NCBI GenBank assembly: GCA_900548595.1
Contig: URLB01000050.1
Location: 1 to 13,404 of the forward strand
Length of the DNA stretch: 13,404 nt
Direction: 5' to 3'
DNA from: an uncultured Eubacteriales bacterium
GTDB lineage: Bacteria > Bacillota > Clostridia > Lachnospirales > Anaerotignaceae
This document shows, piece after piece, positions 6,313 to 12,930 of this stretch. The notes under the pieces are model-generated. The model saw only the letters and a list, made by a program, of their open reading frames with translations, was not told where the DNA came from and ran no database searches. Each line of letters begins with the position of its first letter. Position 1 is the stretch's first letter. Made by a program: the position numbers and the translations under genes.

Positions 6313-6406
6313 CAACAAGATATATTATTTTCGCAAATTAATATATAGTAACTTAATAAATTACATTAACTGTATTAAGCTTGTGTGATTAATAATTTGC
6401 CGCTTC

Positions 6407-6435
6407 TTGCACTTTTTTTATTTATATGTTATTCT
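6407..6435 (+). promoter_or_regulatory. Candidate promoter of the MATE gene
   Basis: TTGCAC (6407-6412) and TATTCT (6430-6435) are separated by 17 nt. Initiation near 6442 would give a leader of about 85 nt containing the terminator hairpin at 6456-6493. The -10 is moderate and the region is AT-rich, so other start sites are possible. Confidence 0.45.
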
Positions 6436-6455
6436 TTAGTTACGGTTTGAAACGC

Positions 6456-6493
6456 TCCCGAATACAAAGGCTACTTTGTATTTGGGATTTTTT
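6456..6493 (+). terminator. Intrinsic terminator inside the MATE gene leader (attenuator)
   Basis: A 14-bp stem, 6456-6469 with 6474-6487 (one G-U pair), closes a four-base GCTA loop and is followed directly by six T. Only the plus strand has the T-run. There is no plus-strand gene upstream to terminate, because spoIIID is divergent, and the MATE start is 32 nt downstream. It must therefore limit transcription into the MATE gene, which implies an antitermination or attenuation mechanism. I do not recognise a known riboswitch class in the short leader. Confidence 0.78.
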
Positions 6494-6524
6494 CTTTCTT
6501 ATACTTTTTTAATTTGGAGGTTTT

Positions 6525-7820
6525 ATGGACAAGCCTATTATCAAAAATTTTTCCAAGTATGTTTCTCTGAATATTTTGGGACAAATTGCCTACTCATGTT
6601 ATACATTGGCTGATACTTTTTTTGTCGCAACCGATATAGGAACGAACGGTCTTACAGCTCTTAATCTTGCCTTTCCCGTATTCTGTATCATAAGCGGAAC
6701 AGGTCTTATGATTGGAATAGGCGGCAGTACACAGTTTTCAATACTTAAAAGCAGAAATGATTCGCAAAATGCAAATCAAGTATTTACAAATGCTCTTATT
6801 CTTGTATTTTTATTTGCATTATTTTTCTTCTTTACCGGACTGTTTGCTTCACATCATCTGGTAAAAGTATTAGGTGCAGACAGTCAAGTTTTTGAAATCA
6901 CGAACATTTATTTAAAAACTCTCATGCTTTTTGCTCCTGCATTTATTTTAAATCATCTGCTACAGTGCTTTGTAAGAAATGACGGAAGTCCAACTCTTTC
7001 AATGGCAGCTATGATGATCGGAAGCTTTTCAAATATTGTTTTAGATTATATTTTTATTTTTCCGTTAAAAATGGGGATTTTCGGCGCTGCCTTTGCAACA
7101 GGATTATCACCTATAATAAGTATGCTGATTCTTATTACTTATTTTATTAAGAAAAAAAATTCTTTTCGTTTGACAATGCCTGATATTGTTCAAACAAAAG
7201 GAACCCTACGTAAAATACTTGCTAACGGTATACCACCGTTTTTAACAGAAGCAGCTTCCGGTGTTGTTATGTTTTTATTTAACTTTATTATACTGAAAAT
7301 ATCTGGAAATGTAGGAGTTGCTGCATTTGGTGTTATAAGTGTAATCTCACTGGTAGTAATTTCACTGTATACAGGTTTATCTCAAGGAATGCAGCCGTTA
7401 ATAAGTCAAAATCACGGAATAGGAAACAAATCGGCTGTTAAAACGCTTTTTAACTATTCTTTGATTACATCTATAATTTTATCTGCTGTTGTGTACGGAA
7501 TTATATTCTTTAATGCACCGACTTTTGTTTCTATTTTCAATAAGGAACAGGATCTGTCTTTAGCTCAATATGCCATTCCCGGATTGAAGCTTTACTTTGC
7601 GGCATGTCCTTTTATCGGATTTAATATTGTACAATCTACATATTTTATATCCATAAATCATCCTATGCCTGCACAGATAATTTCAATTATGCGAAGTTTT
7701 CTTATTCTCATACCAATGGCGTTCATTCTATCATATTTGTTTGGCATGACAGGTGTATGGTTGGCATACCCGGCAACAGAAATACTTGTATTTATCTTTG
7801 CATTAACTCAAAGGCCATAA
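6525..7820 (+). CDS. MATE-family multidrug efflux transporter
   Basis: A 431-residue membrane protein of the multidrug and toxic compound extrusion family, expected to expel cationic drugs or metabolites by Na+ or H+ antiport. Two six-helix halves are visible. The first opens with ILGQIAYSCYTLADTFFVA and contains GIGGSTQFS and NHLLQCFVRNDGSPTLSM. The second contains GIPPFLTEAASGVVMF and GLSQGMQPLISQNHGIGN, both typical of this family. The ATG at 6525 follows a strong GGAGG. Compared with flanking genes it uses many more AT-rich codons, which suggests acquisition or a different history. The C-terminus is short (ends ALTQRP) and its last codons form one arm of the terminator at 7807-7844, so the original tail may have been lost. 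Substrate unknown. Confidence 0.93.
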   Translation: MDKPIIKNFSKYVSLNILGQIAYSCYTLADTFFVATDIGTNGLTALNLAFPVFCIISGTGLMIGIGGSTQFSILKSRNDSQNANQVFTNALILVFLFALFFFFTGLFASHHLVKVLGADSQVFEITNIYLKTLMLFAPAFILNHLLQCFVRNDGSPTLSMAAMMIGSFSNIVLDYIFIFPLKMGIFGAAFATGLSPIISMLILITYFIKKKNSFRLTMPDIVQTKGTLRKILANGIPPFLTEAASGVVMFLFNFIILKISGNVGVAAFGVISVISLVVISLYTGLSQGMQPLISQNHGIGNKSAVKTLFNYSLITSIILSAVVYGIIFFNAPTFVSIFNKEQDLSLAQYAIPGLKLYFAACPFIGFNIVQSTYFISINHPMPAQIISIMRSFLILIPMAFILSYLFGMTGVWLAYPATEILVFIFALTQRP

Positions 7821-7844
7821 TTCCTTACGGTCTTTGGGATTTTT
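7807..7844 (+). terminator. Terminator overlapping the end of the MATE gene
   Basis: The stem is 7807-7816 paired with 7829-7838 (core CAAAGGCC/GGTCTTTG, 12-nt loop), followed by A and five T. The stop codon 7818-7820 lies in the loop. The blocks CAAAGGC and TTTGGGATTTTT also occur in the leader attenuator at 6465-6471 and 6481-6492. Confidence 0.75.
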
Positions 7845-8084
7845 ATATATTTAAAAGCATCTCATATAATTTTGTATATCGTCAGTACTTATAAACAGAT
7901 AAATTTTATCCTTGCAATTGTTTGCTTAGCAAAAAGTCATTTCTGTAATATCGAAAAAATCGAACCATATCTTTTAATAAAAAAATATATAAATTTACCA
8001 GTTTTAAAAAAAGACTATACATATATTACAAAAACAATTATAAATTTTAAGCACTTATTCCCCTGTTAAACATCAATTTAGCGA
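7845..8084. other. AT-rich stretch without a recognisable gene
   Basis: This is part of a 353-nt gap between the MATE stop and the next start. Open frames here are short, lack a ribosome binding site and have low-complexity translations. There is a small TTTGC-TTA-GCAAA hairpin at 7921-7933 but nothing that I can assign. It separates the AT-rich MATE segment from the more GC-rich ABC operon. Confidence 0.5.
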
Positions 8085-8113
8085 TTGAAAGTTTTAAAGC
8101 CACGTTGTATAAT
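8085..8113 (+). promoter_or_regulatory. Promoter of the ABC importer operon
   Basis: TTGAAA (8085-8090) and a perfect TATAAT (8108-8113) are separated by 17 nt, which predicts a strong vegetative promoter. The leader to the ATG at 8174 is only about 55 nt and has no T-box or TPP element, so regulation, if any, is by a protein factor not evident here. Confidence 0.8.
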
Positions 8114-8173
8114 TTGAGATAATCGTTAAGCAAAAAAATGATTAATTTAATAAAATACCAGGAGGTAATAACT

Positions 8174-9166
8174 ATGAAGAAATTTCTCAGAGCCGCAATT
8201 GCCGTAACAGCCGCTCTTGCTCTTACAGCCTGCGGAAGTTCCGACAATTCATCAGAACAGACAGACACTGCAAACAACGAACAGGCAGAAGCAGCCGACG
8301 GCGAAACATATAAAATCGGCGTACTCCAGCTTACACAGCATACTGCGTTAGATAAAACAAATCAGGGATTTATTGACGCTCTCGACGCTTCCGGAATAAA
8401 ATACGAAGTTGACCAGCAGAATGCTTCAAACGACCAGCCTACATGCCAGACAATAGCGGAAAAGCTCGTTAACGACGGAAACGACCTTATTTATACAATA
8501 GCAACGCCAGCAGCTCAGGCTGTAGCCGGCATGACAAAGGATATTCCCGTTGTTCTCTCAGCTGTTACAGACCCTGCCGCAAGCGGTCTTGTAGCTTCAA
8601 ACGAAGCTCCCGGCGGAAATGTTACGGGAACATCCGACCTTACTCCCATATCGGAGCAGATAAAACTGCTTAAGGATCTTTTCCCCGATGCTTCCAAAGT
8701 AGGTATCCTCTACTGCTCAGCCGAGTCCAACTCTTCAATACAGGCTGAACTGGCAAGGGAAGCATGTACGGAACTCGGTCTTGAAGCTACTGACTTTACA
8801 GTATCAAGCACAAACGAAATACAGACTGTTGTAGAATCCATGGGAGGCAAGGTAGACGTTATATTTGCCCCCACAGACAACACAATAGCAAACGGTATGG
8901 CTACAGTATCAATGATTGCAACAGACAACGGACTCCCCGTTATATGCGGTGAAAGCGGAATGGTTGAAGCCGGAGGTCTCGCAACATACGGAATAGATTA
9001 CTACAAACTCGGTTACATGGCAGGCGAAATGGCTGTTGATATACTCGTAAACGGAAAGAATCCGGCAGAGATGCCTATACAGTATCAGCCCAGTGATGAA
9101 TATGAACTTACAGTCAATGAAGAAATCGCAGCAAAACTTAATGTTGACTTATCAGCTATCCAGTAA
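8174..9166 (+). CDS. ABC importer substrate-binding lipoprotein (COG2984/TrpX type)
   Basis: A 330-residue extracellular lipoprotein. The signal sequence MKKFLRAAIAVTAALALTAC ends in a lipobox with Cys20, followed by a Ser/Glu/Asn-rich linker. The mature domain starts YKIGVLQLTQH and has the two-lobed periplasmic-binding fold of the COG2984 (PF04392) family, with ATPAAQAV, SAVTDPAASGLV, GTSDLTPI, LFPDASKVGILY, FAPTDNTIANG and the final YGIDYYKLGYMAG. Members near tryptophan regulatory elements are called TrpX; here no T-box is present and the substrate is open. The ATG at 8174 is chosen for its AGGAGG and its position at the signal peptide; an upstream in-frame start at 8138 has neither. It is first in the operon, separated from the permease by a partial terminator. 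Confidence 0.88.
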   Translation: MKKFLRAAIAVTAALALTACGSSDNSSEQTDTANNEQAEAADGETYKIGVLQLTQHTALDKTNQGFIDALDASGIKYEVDQQNASNDQPTCQTIAEKLVNDGNDLIYTIATPAAQAVAGMTKDIPVVLSAVTDPAASGLVASNEAPGGNVTGTSDLTPISEQIKLLKDLFPDASKVGILYCSAESNSSIQAELAREACTELGLEATDFTVSSTNEIQTVVESMGGKVDVIFAPTDNTIANGMATVSMIATDNGLPVICGESGMVEAGGLATYGIDYYKLGYMAGEMAVDILVNGKNPAEMPIQYQPSDEYELTVNEEIAAKLNVDLSAIQ

Positions 9167-9184
9167 CGTAAATCTTTGAAATAA

Positions 9185-9214
9185 GCTGAGCCGTTATAAA
9201 CGGCTCAGCCTTTT
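9185..9214 (+). terminator. Intercistronic hairpin between binding protein and permease genes
   Basis: A perfect 11-bp GC-rich stem (9185-9195 with 9199-9209) with a three-base loop is followed by CTTTT. The T-run is short, so it probably acts as a partial terminator or 3'-end protector, giving more lipoprotein than membrane components. That arrangement is common in importer operons, and the downstream permease has no obvious promoter of its own. Confidence 0.75.
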
Positions 9215-9282
9215 GCGTATTTAAGGGCATTTGGTTTTTTATACCATTTCGCCTGAAATATTTAGAAAGCAGGTTTTAAATT

Positions 9283-10248
9283 ATGAGCAATCTTTTAACA
9301 TCTCTCCTGGGCGCTACGGGACAGGGAATACTCTGGGGTATTATGGCTCTGGGCGTATATATTACATACAAGCTTCTTGATATAGCCGACCTTACGGTTG
9401 ACGGCAGCTTTGCACTCGGCGGATGTACATGCGCCATACTTATCATAAACGGGGTAAATCCTGTTGTCGCTACTGTTCTCGCAGTCGGAGCCGGTCTCCT
9501 TGCCGGCGCTGTAACAGGCATACTCCATACATTTTTCAATATTCCCGCAATCCTTGCCGGAATACTGACGCAGCTTTCTCTTTGGTCAATCAACCTTAGG
9601 ATACTCGGCGGAAAAAGCAACCTTCCTCTTCTCAATGAAGAAACTATTATAAGCAGCTTTGTGGGACGTACGGGAAATACAGTTGTGGAAACAGCGTCTC
9701 CTATTATTCAGAATCTCGGATTAACGCAATCTCAGGCGTCTCTTGTCGTAGGAGTAGTTGTTGTGGCAATAATAATTTTTATAATGTACTGGTTCTTCGG
9801 TACGGAAATAGGAAGCGCTTTAAGAGCTACGGGAAACAACGAAACCATGATACGCGCCCTCGGTGTAAATACAAATAATACAAAGCTTCTGGCCCTCATG
9901 CTTTCCAACGGTCTTGTTGCTCTTTCCGGCGCATTTGTAGCCCAGATGCAAAAATATGCGGATATAGGTATGGGACAGGGCGCTATCGTAATAGCTCTTG
10001 CCGCCATAATAATAGGCGAGGTTTTATTTAAACATTTCATCAACTTCGGTGTGAAACTTATTTCCGCAGCAGTAGGCGCAGTAATATACTTTATTATCAG
10101 AGCAGTTGTCCTCTATCTCGGTCTTAACGCAAACGATATGAAACTTATATCGGCAGTAATAGTTGCCCTCGCTTTGTGTATACCTACAATATCCCGAAAA
10201 ATGGCTGCTAAAAAGGCTTACAGTGAAGGAGATGACGACAATGCTTGA
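9283..10248 (+). CDS. ABC importer permease (COG4120 type)
   Basis: A 321-residue integral membrane subunit with about eight to nine hydrophobic helices, of the branched-chain/ribose-like permease superfamily (BPD_transp_2). The opening GQGILWGIMALGVYITYKLL, the DLTVDGSFALGG motif, and the conserved cytoplasmic coupling stretch GSALRATGNNETMIRALGVN followed by LALMLSNGLVALSGAFVAQ identify the COG4120 group. The ATG at 9283 has only a weak AGCAGG upstream, so translation may be modest. It lies 116 nt after the binding-protein gene, past the hairpin at 9185-9209, and overlaps the ATPase start by 8 nt. It should form the membrane channel for the adjacent lipoprotein and ATPase. Confidence 0.92.
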   Translation: MSNLLTSLLGATGQGILWGIMALGVYITYKLLDIADLTVDGSFALGGCTCAILIINGVNPVVATVLAVGAGLLAGAVTGILHTFFNIPAILAGILTQLSLWSINLRILGGKSNLPLLNEETIISSFVGRTGNTVVETASPIIQNLGLTQSQASLVVGVVVVAIIIFIMYWFFGTEIGSALRATGNNETMIRALGVNTNNTKLLALMLSNGLVALSGAFVAQMQKYADIGMGQGAIVIALAAIIIGEVLFKHFINFGVKLISAAVGAVIYFIIRAVVLYLGLNANDMKLISAVIVALALCIPTISRKMAAKKAYSEGDDDNA

Positions 10249-11038
10249 TATTATAAATGTAAAAAAGACCTTTAATAAAGGTACGATAAATGAAAAGAAG
10301 GCTCTGAACGGAATAAATCTGCATCTTAACGAAGGTGATTTTGTAACGGTAATCGGAGGTAACGGAGCTGGAAAAAGTACAACTCTTAATATGATAGCCG
10401 GCGTGTACCCTATCGACTCCGGTAAAATAGAAATAGACGGCGTGAACATTTCCAGAGACCCCGAGTACAAACGTGCAAAATATATCGGTCGAGTGTTCCA
10501 GGACCCTATGCTCGGAACAGCGGCAGGAATGGAAATACAGGAAAATCTTGCGCTTGCTTTCAGAAGGGGCAAAAAAAGAGGCCTTGGCTGGGGTATAAAA
10601 TCATCTGAAAAAGACGGCTACAGAGAGGCTCTGGCAAGGCTCGGTCTTGGTCTTGAAGACAGAATGTCCAGTAAAGTCGGTCTTCTTTCAGGCGGTCAAA
10701 GACAGGCTCTTACGCTTCTTATGGCTACGCTTAAAAAGCCGAAGCTTTTGCTTTTGGACGAACATACCGCTGCTCTTGACCCTAAAACAGCCGCAAAGGT
10801 TCTCTCTCTTACGGAAGAACTTGTTTCCGAAAACAATCTTACGACGCTTATGGTAACGCATAATATGAAAGACGCTATCGCTATAGGAAACAGACTTATA
10901 ATGATGAATAACGGAAAAGTAATATATGACGTAGCAGGCGAAGAAAAGAAAAAACTCACGGTTGACGATTTATTAATAAAATTTACGGAAGCCAGCGGAG
11001 AAGAACTCTCAAACGACAGAATGATGCTTGCAAAATAA
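10241..11038 (+). CDS. ABC importer ATP-binding subunit (COG1101 type)
   Basis: A 265-residue cytoplasmic ATPase that powers the preceding permease. Motifs in order: Walker A GGNGAGKST (39-47), Q-loop VFQDP (Gln87), signature LSGGQRQ (149-155), Walker B LLLLDE (169-174), D-loop ALD and H-loop THN with His207. The GTAAGMEIQENLALAFRRG segment after the Q-loop is typical of the COG1101 group that travels with COG2984 and COG4120. The start at 10241 (ATGCTTGA, overlapping the permease TGA) is preferred since GGAG lies nine bases upstream; the ATG at 10232 abuts the GGAG directly. The overlap points to translational coupling. No terminator is evident before the next promoter at 11091. Confidence 0.93.
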   Translation: MLDIINVKKTFNKGTINEKKALNGINLHLNEGDFVTVIGGNGAGKSTTLNMIAGVYPIDSGKIEIDGVNISRDPEYKRAKYIGRVFQDPMLGTAAGMEIQENLALAFRRGKKRGLGWGIKSSEKDGYREALARLGLGLEDRMSSKVGLLSGGQRQALTLLMATLKKPKLLLLDEHTAALDPKTAAKVLSLTEELVSENNLTTLMVTHNMKDAIAIGNRLIMMNNGKVIYDVAGEEKKKLTVDDLLIKFTEASGEELSNDRMMLAK

Positions 11039-11090
11039 AATTTCATATTATTGCAGCAATTTAGTTCTAATAAGTGTTATATATCATTGA

Positions 11091-11119
11091 TTGACATGTA
11101 ACAAATTAAGTGCTAGGAT
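11091..11119 (+). promoter_or_regulatory. Promoter of the thiM-thiE operon
   Basis: A perfect TTGACA (11091-11096), a 17-nt spacer and TAGGAT (11114-11119) precede the TPP aptamer by about 20 nt. The initiation site should fall near 11126. Confidence 0.7.
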
Positions 11120-11140
11120 AATAAAAATAGAATAAGTTTG

Positions 11141-11230
11141 TGGGGGGACTCAATGGGATTATTTCCCTGCGGGTTGAGAAGGTAAAACCTGACCCTTTGA
11201 ACCTGTCAGTTAAAACTGTCGTAGGGAAGC
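11141..11230 (+). ncRNA. TPP riboswitch aptamer upstream of thiM-thiE
   Basis: Conserved blocks appear in order: a GGGG run, GGGTTGAGAAGG, GACCCTTTGAACCTG, a variable P4/P5 arm (TCAGTTAAAACTGTC) and GTAGGGAAGC. The arm TGGGATTATTTCCCT (11154-11168) forms an extra P3-type hairpin. The sensing element reads TTGAGA rather than CTGAGA, a tolerated variant. It should repress thiM-thiE when TPP is abundant, through the terminator at 11255-11287. Confidence 0.93.
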
Positions 11231-11254
11231 AACGTAAAATCAACTAACAAATCA

Positions 11255-11287
11255 AAAGGTGCTTGCCGAAGGGCAGGCGCCTTTTTT
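11255..11287 (+). terminator. Riboswitch-controlled terminator before thiM
   Basis: A 13-bp stem (11255-11267 with 11272-11284, two G-U pairs) with a GAAG loop is followed by six T. It lies 25 nt after the aptamer and 54 nt before the thiM start, as expected for transcriptional control by TPP. Confidence 0.9.
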
Positions 11288-11340
11288 ACTACACAGTTTT
11301 CTCCAAATTAAATTTTTACGATTGCAGAGGAGGCAAAAAA

Positions 11341-12171
11341 ATGTACACTAACGAGGAAATCAAAAGTCAAGTAATTGAAGCGGTTAAAAAAGTAAAAAGT
11401 TCAAATCCGATGGCCGGCTCAATAACAAATTCGGTAACTATCAACTTTGTGGCAAACGCCCAGCTGGCAGTCGGCGGCTCCGCAGCTATGGTATATCTTC
11501 CAGATGAAGGCGAATTTCTTGCAAACGCGGGAGGCGCAACATATATAAACGTCGGAACGCTTATGCCGATATACGAAGAAACTCTTCCCCGTACGGCAAA
11601 GGTTCTCCATGAGGCAGGAAAGCCGTGGGTACTCGACCCTGTGGCAATAGGAATAGGCGACCTCCGTACAAGCCTTCTTAAGCAGTTTAAAGAATACAAA
11701 CCTACAATAATAAGAGGAAACGCTTCGGAAATCATAGCCCTTGCCGGTCTTTGGGAACTGAACGGAGGAGCGGAAAGTTCAAATGTACGAGGCGTCGATT
11801 CTACGGACACAGTAACAGCCGCAAAGGAAGCCGCAAAAGCTCTTGCAAAATATACAAGCGGCGCCGTAGCCGTATCAGGAGAAACAGACCTCGTTACCGA
11901 CGGAACAACAGTCGTCTATTCGCATGGCGGTTCTAAATTTATGGAAATGGTTACCGGCTGTTCTCTCGGAGGGGTTACTGCCGTATATGCGACGGCTGCT
12001 TCGCCTTTTATAGCCGCTCTTACGGCAACAGCGGTATATAATCTTGCAGGAAAAAGAGCGGAAGAAAAAGTGCAGGGACCGGGCAGTTTCTATGTACAGT
12101 TTATAGATGAACTCTACATGGCGTCTCCCGAAGATATAGCCTCGAATCCGTTTGAAATAGCAGAAAACTGA
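11341..12171 (+). CDS. thiM: Hydroxyethylthiazole kinase
   Basis: Phosphorylates 4-methyl-5-(2-hydroxyethyl)thiazole for thiamine salvage in the cytosol. It has 276 residues, normal for the family. Recognisable blocks are SITNSVTINFVANAQLAVGGSA (27-48), NVGTL (70-74), the nucleotide-site DPVAIG (99-104), RGNASEIIALAG (125-136), GVDSTD (151-156), VTGCSLGG with the conserved Cys207, and GPGSF near the end. The first block reads PMAGSITN where PLVHxITN is usual, so the His is replaced by Gly26 next to the substrate pocket. The start at 11341 is preceded by GAGGAGG; the longer in-frame TTG start at 11263 would lie inside the terminator. It is first in the TPP-controlled operon, with thiE 14 nt downstream. 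Confidence 0.95.
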   Translation: MYTNEEIKSQVIEAVKKVKSSNPMAGSITNSVTINFVANAQLAVGGSAAMVYLPDEGEFLANAGGATYINVGTLMPIYEETLPRTAKVLHEAGKPWVLDPVAIGIGDLRTSLLKQFKEYKPTIIRGNASEIIALAGLWELNGGAESSNVRGVDSTDTVTAAKEAAKALAKYTSGAVAVSGETDLVTDGTTVVYSHGGSKFMEMVTGCSLGGVTAVYATAASPFIAALTATAVYNLAGKRAEEKVQGPGSFYVQFIDELYMASPEDIASNPFEIAEN

Positions 12172-12185
12172 GGGGGACATATAAA

Positions 12186-12890
12186 ATGTATGTAAAAGAA
12201 AAACTTGATATTTCAAAATACTTTGTAGTAGGCCCTGAAAACACGAACGGCAGACCGGTTGAACGCATGATAAAAGCAGTAGTTGATGCAGGCTTCACAT
12301 GTATACAGATACGCTCAAAGGAAGCCTCCGCAATTGAAATGATAAATCTTGTAAAAAAGTCTGCCGATATAATTGCAGAAGCAGGAAAATCAGACGAAAT
12401 CGCCCTGCTCGTTGACGATCGCCTTGACGTTGTACTGGCGGCAAGGGAACTCGGGATAAAAGTAGACGGTATACATGTAGGTCAGACAGATATCCCCGTA
12501 GATATATGCAGAAAATACCTCGGCGAAGACTCTGTAATAGGTCTTTCGGCAAGAGCCCATGAATTATTTGACTATATAAAAACCGCAGATGTAAGCAATA
12601 TTGATTATTTCGGCGCAGGTCCTCTCCATGAATCTGTTACGAAGCCCAACTGCGGACAGGATATTGACGGAAAAATAATCACCAGAAGTTTTGACGACCT
12701 TAAAAAACTTTCGGAATTAAGTCCCATTCCCGTGGTAGTCGGCGGCGGCGTAACAATTAATGATATTCCCCAGCTTGCGGCAACGGGAGTTGAAGGATTT
12801 TTTATAGTATCAGCCGTAGCAGGAGCTGAAAATCCGGAAGAAGCAGCAAAAGAACTGGCGACAGCATGGGATAAATACAGTATAAAGTAA
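12186..12890 (+). CDS. thiE: Thiamine-phosphate synthase
   Basis: Joins HMP-pyrophosphate and thiazole phosphate to thiamine phosphate, using Mg2+, in a TIM-barrel active site. The 234-residue protein shows QIRSK (41-45, usually QLRxK), VDDR (76-79) with a Mg/pyrophosphate ligand, GIHVGQTD (95-102), IGLSARA (118-124), GAGPL (143-147), TKPN (152-155) and the phosphate-binding GGGVT (186-190), then VSAVAGAENP. All expected sites are present, with mildly diverged side chains. AGGGGG lies 9-10 nt before the ATG. It ends the thiM-thiE operon and is followed at once by a strong terminator. HMP kinase ThiD, needed to supply its substrate, is not in the window. Confidence 0.95.
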   Translation: MYVKEKLDISKYFVVGPENTNGRPVERMIKAVVDAGFTCIQIRSKEASAIEMINLVKKSADIIAEAGKSDEIALLVDDRLDVVLAARELGIKVDGIHVGQTDIPVDICRKYLGEDSVIGLSARAHELFDYIKTADVSNIDYFGAGPLHESVTKPNCGQDIDGKIITRSFDDLKKLSELSPIPVVVGGGVTINDIPQLAATGVEGFFIVSAVAGAENPEEAAKELATAWDKYSIK

Positions 12891-12894
12891 CGTC

Positions 12895-12928
12895 AAAAAG
12901 CGTTTTCAAATATATGAAAACGCTTTTT
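12895..12928. terminator. Bidirectional terminator between thiE and spoIID
   Basis: A perfect 14-bp stem (12895-12908 with 12915-12928) encloses a six-base loop. The ends are A- and T-runs on both sides, so it can stop thiM-thiE on the plus strand and spoIID on the minus strand. It starts 4 nt after the thiE stop and ends 2 nt before the spoIID stop. Confidence 0.9.
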
Positions 12929-12930
12929 TA

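Noticed and set aside
7872..8069. A 65-codon open frame in the gap after the MATE gene.
   Set aside because: It begins with a non-ATG codon, has no ribosome binding site and translates to an unrecognisable Ile/Lys/Tyr-rich peptide typical of AT-rich noncoding DNA.
11263..11340. Upstream in-frame extension of thiM starting with TTG.
   Set aside because: It would start within the riboswitch terminator stem, while the ATG at 11341 has a strong GGAGG and begins the conserved protein.
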